Notes: generated from the sequence alone by a model not told the origin. 64,000 nucleotides of DNA from Macquaria australasica (GCA_005408345.1 SEMN01001241.1:1-64000); one strand, 5' to 3'; positions 46,301 through 57,720 are shown, counted from the first letter of the stretch. Numbers and translations: made by a program.

Positions 46301-49300
46301 GCTGAGCTACAAAGCAAAAGCACTGAAAGAGTTAAACTATTAGCACAGAAATTAGCTTAAGTGTACTGAGAGGGGAAATGCAAACGCTGAAAGGAGTTGA
46401 AGTGTAATCATTGAAACAAGCTGTCAGTTGAACTGAAAGCAGCTGAAGTATTAAAGTACAAACACTAAAACCAATTCAAGTATAAGCACTGAAATGAGCC
46501 GAAGACTTTACTGCAAGGAATTAAGGCATAAGTTGTGTTTTAGCTGAAAGGAGTTGAAGCGTTAGTTGGACTTGAAGTGAACGGTAGGTAAAGTAAAGTA
46601 GAACTGTTAAGAGTATTTTGAGAGTTAAGAATCGATACAAGGAACGAAAAGAGGGAGAAAAATTTGAAAATAAAGAGAGGAAAAATCACAAATTACAAGT
46701 AAAATTTTTCTTGTTCATTCAGTAGAAAAAACCATGTTGTTGAATTTACTACATTTATTCAGTTCTCTCATTTTAATCGGTATGTTACATTAGTATGTAT
46801 CTGACTCTTCAGTCTTTATATACAGTCTGTGGTCTAATTATAGTAAATATCAAACATTGTCTTCACCTGATGCTGATCTTGTTCCAGGAAACGGGAAGTA
46901 CCGACGTGATCTACATGCAGTTGGACCTGGCCAGTCTGAAGTCCGTCCGCTGCTTCATTGAAACTTTCCTGAAAATTGAGTCCAGGCTGGATCTGCTCAT
47001 CAACAACGCTGGTACACAAACACACACGCCATTACATAAAGACAAATGATCTGTTACTTTTATAAAAGTGAGACAAGAGTTTGATCAAAACCTGAACAAC
47101 TTCAAGCTCTGGGAAATACTGTCAACTTCTGTCTACAGTCTACAATTATTTTGTTAGTGTTTAACAACTACAGCTTCACTGAGACTGACGGTACATAAAT
47201 GTCTCATGGGAGTTGTAGTTGCTATTATAAGAATGAGACTACAGTCGTATGTGGCTGTGAATGAATACAAGGCCTGTTGGCAGTGAGGGGAGTGACCAGC
47301 TTTAAAGGCATGCACTGAACACGTTCTCATTCAAGCTTTCTTGTTAAAAGTTTCCCTGTGGAGTTTCCTTGTAAACAAACAGAAGTTGTGTCTTCTTCTT
47401 CCCTATCTTTGTTGACGCACTGCTGCATATCCTGGCGTGTTACCGCCACCTGTTGGAATATTGTGAAACCACTGGCAGGACTGTGAATCACGACACCGTC
47501 CTCGTGCACAAGATAAACAAAACCAACTCATAGAAAAAACACAGGCAACGTTTAATAGACCTTCTTCATGGCAGACATTTTGACTTGTCACAGCAGGAAA
47601 AGCACAGGTGAAACACATTTTATCGATGGCTCAGTTCCATTAAGTGTCCCAGTAAGCCACGACAGTGAGCCAGCATGCACAATACCAGGAGTCCAGAACA
47701 AGCTAACCTGAATGGAATGCAGTTGTTTTCAATGTTATTGATTACAACTGTGCTTTTCCTGCCATGATGTGCCAAAATGTCTGCTGTGAACAAGGCCTAT
47801 GATTCATGAAATAATGAAGCCTTAGACATAGTTTTTTGACACATAGTAAGCGTTTTCTTTTTGAGGCCCCTAGAGTCTTAGGGGCCCCAGCAGTTTGGGT
47901 CCAACTGACAGAAAAAAAAAAACAATCTGGAAGTTGTCAGTTTAGAAGTAGGTCTCTCTCTTCATACTGGTCTTTATCTTTAGAGACTGCAGTAGATCGT
48001 TATTTCTCTTATGGACAGAAAACACGACATATTCTGGGAACGTGTTGATGAAAGAAACCTTCTGAGAAAACACACTGAGGATGAACAGAAGCTAGCTGAA
48101 CACAGGTGTGCTGTAACTGTTTCAGTCAGGTCTGGCAGTGAGCCAGAAGTTACAATACCAGGCAAGTGACACACCTGATATGGAATGCAGCCATCATTAA
48201 GTCATCGCTGGTTTCACCTGAAACAAAGTGTTCACTGGGACAAAGGTCTGCTGACTGTCGTCTTCATCATGGCGATTACAAACCGGACAAACCGTGAGAA
48301 TCTGTAGCATTTGAGCTGGTTATATTCAAACATTTAATATTTTATACTTATGTTTTTACTTTTAAATCAGTGATTTTTTTAAATACTTTTTAACCAAATC
48401 TACTAATGTTTTCATCATTATCCTAAATATTTTTTATTAAACATTAAACATACACATCAGTTATTAAAATTCTTAATCACATTTTTTAAAATGAATTGAT
48501 CAAATTAAAATTTTCAGATAAACATTTAATTTTTTTATTTACGTTTGGATTTTTTTTGTTGTTTTTTTTGACATTTTTAATGATTTGATTGAATATTTTC
48601 AAAGTTAGTGACTGAATGAAGAATGGATATTAAAAGGCCCTAAATGTCTTTTAAAATTAAACTTGAGACAAACAGGGAGGTTTACAGTGTGTCAGCTAGT
48701 TTTTATTTACTATTTTATATAATTTTATTTTTTCACGTAGTAGCCCAGTTCCTGTCTTGTTAGGGCCCGAGTACGAAAGTACAAGAAACCTATTGTATTG
48801 TGAGAACCTATTGTGAGAATAAATCAGATCGTCTTTAAATTTGGGCAGTGCAATCTAAAGACCTTCATGATGAAAAGTTATTAAGTTTGATATTTCGTTG
48901 AACGGCGTGCCCGTGGTGTGGCGTCGAATTTCCATGTTCCGCCATGAAACAGGAAGTTGTTGTAACTCAAATGTTCATTATCCAATCAGCCCCAAACTTA
49001 ACATGTTTGATAATAGTCCTGGTCTGAAGACATCTACGTGCCAATATTGAGTTCTAGTCATAGCGCCACCTACTGGCACCAGGAAGTAAGCTTTGTGTGA
49101 CGAACATCATCCGATTTCCATGAAATTTACATTGTGTGGTCCACATCTGACATACAGCAACATAATGCGTGTTTAGAGTGTGTTCTCTAGAGCCACATAT
49201 GGGAAACAGGAATTGATAGAAAATGTGCAAAACATCATGTCCGCAGACGGTTGCGAAAATCCACAGCCGCATCCATTGGTGTCTCGCCAGCACCCCGATG

Positions 49301-52216
49301 TGCGGGAAGGTGCGAGGGCCCATTCATCGCTGCTTGCAGCTTTAATGTTAAAGTTTGTTTTCCCATTGAATAGCATTTCCTGTTGGGTTACGGTTCAAGT
49401 TTGGTTCTGTTAAGGCACCACAGAGACGACTGGTTGGTGTTGATGTCTTAGTAGCAGAAAGAACCGCAGACATTCATAAAACAATCTTCAAATGTACATC
49501 TCTGTGTGTCCTGCAGGTCTGGTGGCTGATGGGCGGACAGAAGACGGTTTCGGCGTTGAGTTCGGGGTGAACCACCTGGGTCACTTCCTGTTGACCTGCC
49601 TGCTGCTGGAGCGTCTGAAGGAAGCGGAGGGAGGACGAGTGGTCACTTTGTCCTCCATGGCTCACCGCTGGGGACACATCGACTTCGATGTGAGCGTTTA
49701 AATCACTGAATCAACACACAACATACAAATACACAAAGGTTCTGTGTTAAGAGCCACACAAACTTTTTTCATTATCGTTCAACTCTGGATGCATTTTACC
49801 TTCAGTTGCTTTCACTGCCTACACTTCAACTCACAGTCAGCTCCTTTCAAAGATTGCACTTTACAACATACTGATTAAAATTAGAGAATTGGGTAAATAG
49901 TAGTAAATAGTGAAGTCTACTAAACTATGAACAAGAGGAATTTAATTTGTTGTCATTTGTGATAGTTTCCCAGTCTTTTCCAGTCATTGATTTACCAAAT
50001 TTTACCTCTCAAAATACTCATAACAGTAACATAGTTCACTTCAACTCCCTATAGAAAACTTGTTTCAGTGCTCAGAGTTCAGCTCTTTACAGTACGTAAA
50101 GTACTTTAACTGCTGGAAAAATTGGAAGTTCCACTTAGCTGTCAATAACTTTAAGTCCATTTTCAGGTCTTAATTTACCAAGTGCTTCAACTGCTTTCAA
50201 TGCTTATACTTCAACTGTCTCTCCGCTCCTTCCATGCTGTAACTTACACTTCAACTCCTTTCACCGCTTACATTTTAATTGAAAAACTAAGTCCTTTCAG
50301 TACACTTTGTTTATTTCTGTGCTTACACTTCAACTTCTTCTTTTAGTGGTTTCACTTCAACTGATTTTAGTGCTTTCTTGTTTGCTTTCATCCTTCCATC
50401 AAGTACATTTACTCATGTACTGTACATAAGTACAATTTTGAGGTAACTGTACTTTACTTCAATTTTATACTTTTAACTCTAGTACATTTATCTGACAGAT
50501 AAAGTTACTAGTTACTTTTCAAATGAACATTTTACATTCAATTCAGTTTTATTTTTCATTAAAAACATGATAAGCTTATACAATACAAAACCTCTTGCAT
50601 AAAATTAGTGTGTAGTTGTGTCTCCTCGTCATGTTTCAGATGTCTCTGAGAGAAAAAGTCCAAAAACTGAGAACTTAGTTTCTTCTTCTTCTTTCCTCTC
50701 CCATTAATCATCTTATGACCCCTCAGATTTATCTGGTGACCCTTTGGAGGGGCCCAACCCCTAGGTTGGGAACCACTGGACTAAACTAGCTAACTGTACA
50801 TAAAGTAGTTAAACTAGCTAACTGTATATAAAGCAGTTAAAACTAGTTCCACCTCGAGCAGCTATAACAGTAAAAATGTATTTCTAAATTTAGGAACATT
50901 TCTGATTTAAGAACATTGAACCGGTTCTTGTGTTTCAGGATTCCTTCGTGTTCAGGTGTGACATTATTATGTCATATTAACTCTGTCACACAAAGGAATT
51001 CCTTCATACCTCTGAGTTCTCTGCTGAGAACATTCGTCGTCTGCAGCTTGAGGCTTCAAAGTCTCTGTCAACACCTGGACAGATGACGCAAGCCTTTTCA
51101 TGTCACCTGTACTCAGTAATGATCCCTGCCGCTCAGGTGATCCTGAGTTAATGAAGTTGTTTGTGTGTTCAGGCTCTGGCGGCGCATGGAGACCTGGGCA
51201 CCGGCAGGTACAGCTGGCAGTTCTTCCAGGCCTACTGCAACAGTAAACTGTGTAACGTGCTCTTCACCCACGAGCTCGCCAAGAGGCTGAAAGGAACCAA
51301 CGTCACCTGTTACAGCGTCCACCCAGGTAACATGCTCCAAACAAACTCTTACTAAATACCTTTATAGCCTACTAATCTGCTTTGCCAAATACGTTTTGGA
51401 GGAAAATGTAATCAGTGCCTGAATTACATTTTCAGTCCAGGAAGTGTGACATCCTTACTGAGGTCCTGAAGTTGACGTCATAGCCTCAAATTTCCGCTGT
51501 TTCGGCTCAGGTTCTTAATGCGCAAATTGAAAATGTGCATAAAAACAGGTGAATATTGTCTAAAAAACTATATAAAGAAGTACCAAACCCAGAGTTAAGT
51601 TTTACTGCATTCCTTTCAATAAAGATGGCAGAGATTTATGGATATTCGTATGTATGTTTTCCAGCTTCAAATGTAGTGTACAAAATGTAGATGGCGAGAA
51701 CCAGACAAATCAGAAACTGGTATTTACAGTAAGTCCCATATGACATGAACGTGGCTGTAACTACCAGCGATGACGCCGAGGTCATGTGGATTTCTGGATA
51801 TTTGGGTGGTTTATAATGACAAGATCTTTAAACTGATGTTGTGATAACAAGCCTAAACGTCTTGTATTCTGCAACTTTCAGTATTTTTCCTTCGTTCATT
51901 TTTGTATCCGTCGTTGTTTTAACCCATGTGTGTCTCTCGATCCTCTCGCCCTGCAGGTGTCGTTCGGACCGAGCTGTCACGTCACGTCAGCCTGTGGCAG
52001 AAGGTTTTCATCGAGCCTGTGGCTCAGCTGCTGTTCCTGGACCCGGAGGACGGAGCTCAGACCACGCTGCACTGCTGCCTGCAGGAGGGGATTGAACACC
52101 TGAGCGGACATTACTTCTCCTGCTGTGCTGTACAGGAAGTATGCGCCCGGGCCCGAGACGACACTGTGGCTCGGAAACTGTGGGAGGTCAGCGAGATGCT
52201 CTGTGGACTCTCTTAA
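43321..52216 (+). CDS. dhrs13: Short-chain dehydrogenase/reductase, DHRS13-like, copy 2 (6 exons)
   Basis: A 318-residue tandem paralogue of the preceding gene with the same fold and membrane anchor. Exons: 43321-43447, 45138-45256, 46888-47011, 49517-49689, 51173-51326, 51957-52216, all GT-AG and in phase. Cofactor motif TGGNTGIG is at 42-49 and NNAG at 121-124. Ser170 and Tyr202-x3-Lys206 (YCNSK) complete the active site, so the enzyme should be catalytic. The C-terminus CCLQEGIEHLSGHYF is DHRS13-like. A phase-0 intron after Asp181 (49,690-51,172) has no counterpart in copy 1, although the proteins align there without a gap. Introns are long and repeat-filled. Likely an NAD(P)(H)-dependent retinoid or other carbonyl reductase at the ER; the substrate is unknown. 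Confidence 0.9.
45640..46600 (+). repeat. Degenerate GAAGTGTAAGCACTGAAA-type repeat in dhrs13 copy 2 intron 2
   Basis: Loose tandem units built from GTTGAAGTGTAAGCAGTGAAAG recur for about 1 kb. The same motif occurs on the opposite strand at about 49,790-50,395 in intron 4. Confidence 0.7.
48755..49355 (+). repeat. Dispersed fish repeat of about 600 bp (GGGCCCGAGTACGAAAG ... GCTTGCAGCTTTAA)
   Basis: Begins with TTAGGGCCCGAGTACGAAAG and ends with GCGAGGGCCCATTCATCGC and TGCTTGCAGCTTTAA. I recognise it as a high-copy non-coding element in fish genomes but do not assign a family. It lies in dhrs13 copy 2 intron 3. Confidence 0.55.
49790..50395 (-). repeat. Inverted copy of the intron 2 degenerate repeat, dhrs13 copy 2 intron 4
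   Basis: Units such as CTTTCACTGCTTACACTTCAAC are the reverse complement of the repeat at 45,640-46,600. The pair flanks exons 3 and 4. Confidence 0.7.
50395..50880 (+). repeat. Dispersed ACTTAAGTAC-type teleost repeat (copy 2)
   Basis: The left half matches the element at 9,165-9,370 (AAGTACAATTTTGAGG, TTTATCTGACAG). The right half contains CCTAGGTTGGGAACCACTGG and GTATATAAAGCAGTTAAAACTAG, typical of the longer form of this repeat. Non-coding. Confidence 0.55.
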
Positions 52217-52874
52217 GGTGGAACGACCACAAAGGACTTCTCTCTAGCTTAAATGGATTAAGTCCATGAGCAATGAATTCTCCCTCTGTTAAAAACTGTT
52301 TACTGTGGTGTTAAAGTGTGATAAGTTGGCCTGTATGTCTATACCAATGTAATAACATAAATAACAATACTTTGTGAATGTCTTGTTTTATTGTGAAGCA
52401 TCTCTTAATTACTACATCCCTCTCATATGTCATACAGTAGATAGTTGTTGTTGGTATGGCCAGAGTGAGGTGCAACACAGAGGAAATGTGAAACACGTGA
52501 AAGAGTGTTTGTTATTTAGGACATGCTGTGCTGCCCCCACCTAGTGGCTGATGTCTGAAACATCAGGGCTTCAAACTTGATCATTCTCTGGACGCTATGT
52601 GTAAATGACATACAGGTGGATAGGAACATAGTGTGTTAGAGCTTCCAGGACAGCTTCAGACATGTGTCCTTGGGAGTTCAACTCTGAAATCCAAAATTAA
52701 ACTTAACCAACTGCAGGTTAAACACCACAGCTCAACAAAAATGGTGAGTCCATGACTGAGTAGAGGGGTCACAGTCAGTTCAGACATCTGTATTAACAGC
52801 AGTAAAAAATGTCTTTAGAAGACAGCGTTGATGAATTTTGTGGATATGTTACGATGTTACGATCACTCGTTACG

Positions 52875-53020
52875 ATGACGTAAGTGCCCGTTCTGCCACG
52901 CTTGTGTGGATCTGATTTGTCTTAGAAGAAGAAAAGTAAACCTCAGGATGACGTAAGTGCCCGTTCTGCCACGCTTGTGTGGATCTGATTTGTCTTAGAA
53001 GAAGAAAAGTAAACCTCAGG
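52875..53020. repeat. Perfect tandem duplication of a 73-bp unit
   Basis: Units 52875-52947 and 52948-53020 appear identical base for base. Each starts ATGACGTAAGTGCCCG, so each carries a CRE-like TGACGTAA. Perfect identity suggests a recent duplication. Confidence 0.92.
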
Positions 53021-53594
53021 AAGATGCTTAATTTCTTCAGAAAGACTGATAAAATAAATGCCGAATGAGAGATTGTATTGAGTCACAGAAGCTAGTAGGG
53101 CAGAGACTACACAGGAAGTGACAGGCTCTCTATACTTCTGTGTTGAGGGGTTACACTGTACCTATGGCAGCTGACGTGCACCTCTTCAAAAATGTATCTA
53201 CCAAGACCCCAGGAAGTGCACCAGCCAATTTGATATAGTGGCCAACCGTGTAATTACAACTTCCAGGTCCGTCATGTGATGCACTCTGGCCCCAAAAAGC
53301 CTTTTTCCCATAGACTCGCATTGTGAAAGACGTCTGTAAATCAGCAGATCTTTTTTTTTTTTGAGGTACATCAACGTCCCAGTATGAACACTTAAACATA
53401 TATAAATCATGATGTCCTAAAAGTGGTAAACTCCACTAACAGCTGAGTTATAGTCGCTGTGGAGACGAGTGGTTGGGAGGTGGGGTTAAAGGAAACACTG
53501 GTGCGCTTCCTCTACGGGCTGCACGATGAAGTTATGTGGAAGATAGAAAAGTCAACCTTTTTTGGCTTCTTGCACCACTGAGCAACTTTCATAG

Positions 53595-53720
53595 GAGTAA
53601 TAATAAGCTTTATTTTTATAGCACCTTTCATACAGAACATGCAGTACAAAGTGCTTTACATTTTAAAGAAATAAAAACATGAAACTAATTAAATTAAAAA
53701 GAAAGCAGGTAAAGATAAAG
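53595..53720 (-). mobile_element. LINE 3' tail, minus orientation
   Basis: Read on the minus strand it has the AAAGTGCTTTGTA and AAAGGTGCTATAAAAATAAAG ending, followed by ATT repeats. This is the same tail type as at 24.9 and 26.0 kb. Confidence 0.5.
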
Positions 53721-53922
53721 TGCTTAGCGTTGGGTTACATTTAGGGGCATAAAAGCTCATTTAAAAACAGCATGTGGCTCCATGTGAAGAGGTGGTGCTG
53801 GAAAAAGGCTAAGTTAAAAAGATATGTACCTATCGAGCCACACCTGAACTGCTCAGTCTCTCCCTTTGTTTGCTGCAACATGTTGGTCAGCATGTGATCT
53901 TCTCTAGCTGACTGTGCACCAG

Positions 53923-55765
53923 ATGCATTATTTGAGTAAGTAATGGATATTTGTTAGTTATTGCTGTTTGTTCATTTAATGGTGAATGAGTGCTGTGGTT
54001 TGATTAAGATTTATTAGAGTACCTTTGTTTACTGATTATTGTTTTCATTTGCCTTTTTTAGCCTTTAAATCATCTGTGTCAGTCAACTTCTAAGTGGAAA
54101 TCCTCTGTAAGGACAATAAACGGTTGAATGGCTCTCATCTCTGGTCTTCATACTTTGACTGGTATGCCAATGCAGAGGCTCTTAGTATTTCCCAGCTACC
54201 ACAAAGTCAAGTTTTTGCAGACCCACTTTTATTCTCTAGCTTTTAATTGTGTTTAATATGCGTTTATTGTGGTTTACAATGGGTTTTGCCAGAGAAGTTC
54301 CCAGAAGTCCTTGGATGTGTCATGGGAGGCCATGATTAGGTTGGGTACCCAAGGTTTAGCCTCAGGCCTGAAAGAAAAATTGGGCACCACCCCCTTTTCA
54401 GAGTCTGGGCATCTTTGGCCTTACTCATTTTTGAATTTCATATAACATGCAGACAGAACTGCAAAGCAATATATAGCAACTGCAAATATGTTGTCAACAT
54501 TTATAATTTGTTACACGATTAGGTTGGGGGCCCCAGGTTGAGCCTCCGGCCTAAAAGAAAAGTTGGGCACCGCCCCCTTTTCACTGTCAGCGTGAATCAG
54601 AGCTTCCCGTGTTGTGACGTAAGTTCTTGCTGGCAGTGTTGTTTGATGTCAACAAGAGCCAGGGATGAGGTCTTTCTCCTCGTGGCTTGCACCTGTGATG
54701 GTTAAGGGTGCCGCCAACGAGTGATTGTAGCCCTCTAGCCTCCACTGTCGTAAAGGGGTCTTTGGCCCCTTCTAATTTTTGCTCCAGGTTCCTCGGAGGA
54801 TGACGACGACCAGCTGATGGTGAAAGCTGCTGCAGGTGAGTCTGTGTCATACCGGAGTGTATGATGTGTACCCATGTGGTACAGCGTGTTATTACCTTAC
54901 TTTATGTGTACAATAAGATGAATCTTGTACATTACATTTCTTTTTCTCTATTTGAGTGATCAGTGTTACGATAGTGTTAGGCTTAAGTTCTTAAAACGGC
55001 CAACTTTAATTTTACTTTATGGAATTTGTTATATGCACTTATCACTGCTTTGTGTTAGCCAGCTGGTTCATGCGGTTTAAACAGTTTTATTCAACTCTTG
55101 TAGGTTAATAACTTTGCTAACACACGCTGTTAGTTGGTTGGTGCTGTTTTATATCACTTTACATGATGTTATTATCTGCGTCTTTTAAACTCATCTTTCA
55201 TGATTATCATGTAGAGCCAAGAAAAATTAGGCTTTTCTTTCATTAGTAATCTAAAAATGTTTTAATGCTTTTTATGCTTTTGTTTTCATGTATTCGTGAC
55301 ATAAAGATCTGAGTACAGAAAAACACTGTAATCTAACTGTTGTCCTCTATTAAATTATAGATTCTACTTTCAAAACAAAGAATGTAAGTCCTACATGTCA
55401 TTTCTTCTTCATCATCATTAGCATTTCCTATTCATACTTGTTACCTTAAAGCATGTACTGGCACTCTGCTGATGTTCATGTTCTCTGTTTAGATAGCTGA
55501 CAAAGTCGAAGTGGAAGACCAGGAGGCGGCTAGACAGATGTCCTCCACCAAAACACCCCTGAAAAGCACCATCGAGGCAGCGATGCCCCGCCATGGTCTG
55601 AACCTCCGTAACCTCCGCTGCCGAGAGCTTCGACCTCTGGTGGGTGAAAAAGAGGCGGAGGGGATGAGACAGACCCTGACCTCATCCTCACCTCACCCCA
55701 TTCCCAACCCTCGGAAAGCCATAGCCAGGGGCTTAGTGCCTAGGGCAGCTTTCCTCTCACGCTGA
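53923..55765 (+). CDS. Unrecognised four-exon gene model, 118 residues
   Basis: The candidate exons are 53923-53935, 54788-54835, 55361-55383 and 55493-55765. Donors are TTTGA|GTAAGTAA, GCTGCAG|GTGAGT and AAGAAT|GTAAGT. Acceptors are TTGCTCCAG, AAATTATAG and TCTGTTTAG. All three junctions keep phase (1, 1, 0). The ATG at 53923 has an in-frame stop at 53905. The predicted protein is MHYLSSSEDDDDQLMVKAAA, then DSTFKTKN, then a basic Arg/Leu-rich stretch (IEAAMPRHGLNLRNLRCREL) and a Pro/Arg C-terminus. It has an acidic patch at residues 7-11, no transmembrane segment and no signal peptide. I do not recognise a family. A Harbinger remnant lies 0.6 kb downstream, so the model could be part of a transposon or a captured gene fragment. 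Two micro-exons make the model fragile. Confidence 0.35.
54335..54590 (+). repeat. Two copies of a ~75-bp GGTTGGG...CCGCCCCCTTTTCA repeat
   Basis: Copies at about 54,335-54,413 and 54,517-54,588 share ATTAGGTTGGG, AGCCTC-GGCCT-AAAGAAAA and TTGGGCACC-CCCCCTTTTCA. They lie inside the first intron of the unrecognised gene model. Confidence 0.75.
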
Positions 55766-55919
55766 GCGTGAGCAAAACCGGGCGCCATCCTGGGGACCGT
55801 AACACACGGGCGAGGTCTCCCATGAGGCTGGCCAAGGAGGCCTGTGGTGAAGTTGGGAACCTTGGCGCGCGGCTGGGGTAGGGGGCAGTGGAGTCGCCAT
55901 CCTTGCTGCTGCTGACTCA

Positions 55920-55935
55920 CCCTAACCCTAACCCT
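55920..55935. repeat. Short telomere-like CCCTAA repeat
   Basis: Two and two-thirds units of CCCTAA. Too short to be called an interstitial telomere. Confidence 0.6.
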
Positions 55936-56249
55936 CCTCCTCGAAGATACGATGGTCATCTTCCTCTTCGTCGTGGGCCCACGATTTCTGCCGAGTTGAT
56001 GTTGCCCAGAGTACTCAATGACCATGACATACCTGCCGTCGATGTCAGGACCCTCGGATGGTACATGGGGGAATGTCAGCTGCAGACGCCAGATCCGGTG
56101 TGGCATCAGAGGAACATGTGAAGAAGTTGTTGAGGGACACAGGAGGCTGGTTGTAGATCAGCCTTTGAAGTGCTTGCTGGCATTTCCATTTTCTCTTTCT
56201 GTTTCTCTCCTGCAAAGCACACCTGTATTAAAGACACATGCTTAATTGT

Positions 56250-56560
56250 TCTCAGGTGTGAACTGGGAAGTGAATTGTGGAGACTTGAAAGCAGCTGTTC
56301 ATTCACACACAGTGACTGAGCACATTGTTCACCGTCCACAACAGCAACGGAGAAAATATAGCTGAAGGGTGCACGTTGCCCCACCCAAATCAACTTCAGG
56401 AGTACACAAATGATGAACTGTATGCATGATTTAAATTTGGTGGGGCTGACATTGCTTTCATTGCCAGCCAACCACAACTGGAACACACTGCTGAAAGGAG
56501 TTATGCATTGATTGTGGAGGAACAGGTACTTACTGCTTTGCGCCTCTACCATGGGCGTAA
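56250..56560 (+). pseudogene. Decayed PIF/Harbinger transposase (HARBI1-like), N-terminal part
   Basis: The plus-strand frame through 56,397-56,558 reads EYTNDELYA, stop, FKFGGADIAFIASQPQLEH, then TAERSYALIVEEQVLTALRL and YHG. This fits the N-terminal region of Harbinger-type DDE transposases, whose family pattern is a helix ending RF-FG---I, a short loop, then a segment about cultivating EVQVL-ALRF. The in-frame stop TGA at 56427-56429 sits where the family has Arg, consistent with CpG decay of CGA. Sequence after about 56,560 runs into a G/C-rich unrelated boundary, so the catalytic part is missing. Non-functional. Confidence 0.75.
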
Positions 56561-56564
56561 CCAT

Positions 56565-56640
56565 GCATTCTTTGGGGGGGTCGTGTGTCCCCCAATACTG
56601 AGAAACTACCAATCTGCCCCCCCCCCCCCAATATACAGAC
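56565..56640. repeat. G-run/C-run inverted segment
   Basis: A GGGGGGG run at about 56,573-56,580 and a run of about 14 C at about 56,617-56,630 flank GTGTGTCCCCCAATACTGAG. This resembles the terminus of a common fish non-autonomous element. Confidence 0.4.
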
Positions 56641-57720
56641 GAAAATATGTTAAATATGTCCTCATTTTATGAACCCTGTCAACAGACCTGTTTCTTGGTA
56701 TTTCCTATTTGTTTTCAATTTATTTTTGGTTGTTAAGGAAAACATAAGTGATGCATATGATAGCATGTTGTTGCTATCAATGTTTGCTAACGGAGCTCAG
56801 AATCAGGTCTCCTGAAGTCTTTCTGTGCTGTGATGTTAATCTGACGGGTTTTCAGTTTGCTCAGTCAGTGGAGGTGAGCTGATGGAGGAAGTAACGTTAC
56901 CTGAAAAGCTCAGAAAGCAGCACAGCTGGACATACAAGTTATTATTCAGACAGTAAGTTACGAGCCAACAAAACAGGTAAGGTTAGGTTAGTAGATAAGA
57001 CAGCAGCCACTATCTCAGACAAATCAGACTGATCCTTTAAATGTGAGTTCAAATGATCAATGTAGTCCTCACAACTATGTTCTAAATGTGCACATTTTCA
57101 TATATAAATATCATTGAATTGTGGGAAATGCACTTTTGGACCTTTATGCTGGTTTTGCACATTACCATACCACTACCTGTGTATAATATATGAATATAAG
57201 TGTCTGTATTTATTGTTTTTATTTTTATTCTATTCTGATTTAAAATATTTGTATATGTTCTGAGTGTAGCGTGAAAGGTGCTACAACTTTGACTTCATTG
57301 TGCAGCCCTGTGTTGTAGAATGACTAATAAATGTACATTGAATGTTAACAGTCACAGGGGACATTTTTCTGCCTTGAGTAATCTAAGCAATTTTTTTGAT
57401 TCTACTTACATACTTTTTACTTAAGTAACATTTTCAAAGCAGGACTTTTAGGTATTTTACAGTGTGGTATTAGTACTTTTACTGAAGTAAAATATCTTAA
57501 TATTGGCTGAGATTTGACTGAGGGGTTTTCGGACACCATCAATCAAATTCCCAGATTTCCGACAGCATTGAACGCAGCATTAGCTGCAGCGTTGCGGTCA
57601 GACAGACAGACCGGACGACCGACATCACGGACACGTCTGACGGTACGCAGCATCTCTGATTCACACAAACACTCGTTTCTTTCATTTGATTAATTGACGG
57701 TAACTTGGCGGATTGTCGCC
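56640..57720. other. slc3a2: Region upstream of slc3a2
   Basis: Mostly AT-rich spacer with a fragment of the ACTTAAGTAC-type repeat (57,395-57,500). From about 57,530 to 57,723 CpG content rises and runs into the slc3a2 first exon, so the promoter and 5' UTR are probably there. No TATA box is obvious. Confidence 0.45.

Larger units (their letters stand above)
52217..53900. other. Intergenic region right of the dhrs13 pair
   Basis: No coding exon recognised. It contains the 73-bp tandem duplication, a repeat-like segment (53,100-53,470, with CATAGACTCGCATTGTGAAAG, common in fish MITEs) and a minus-strand LINE tail (53,595-53,720). Confidence 0.5.

Noticed and set aside
55920..55935. Interstitial telomere
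   Set aside because: Fewer than three CCCTAA units; too short to mean anything by itself.
55693..56106. 137-codon minus-strand frame and 77-codon plus-strand frame
   Set aside because: Both strands are open in the same GC-rich stretch. A possible minus donor (CGGCAG|GTATGT) exists but no partner exon keeps phase convincingly.
56106..56612. 168-codon minus-strand frame
   Set aside because: Lies opposite the Harbinger remnant, which reads as a known transposase on the plus strand; the minus translation has no family features.
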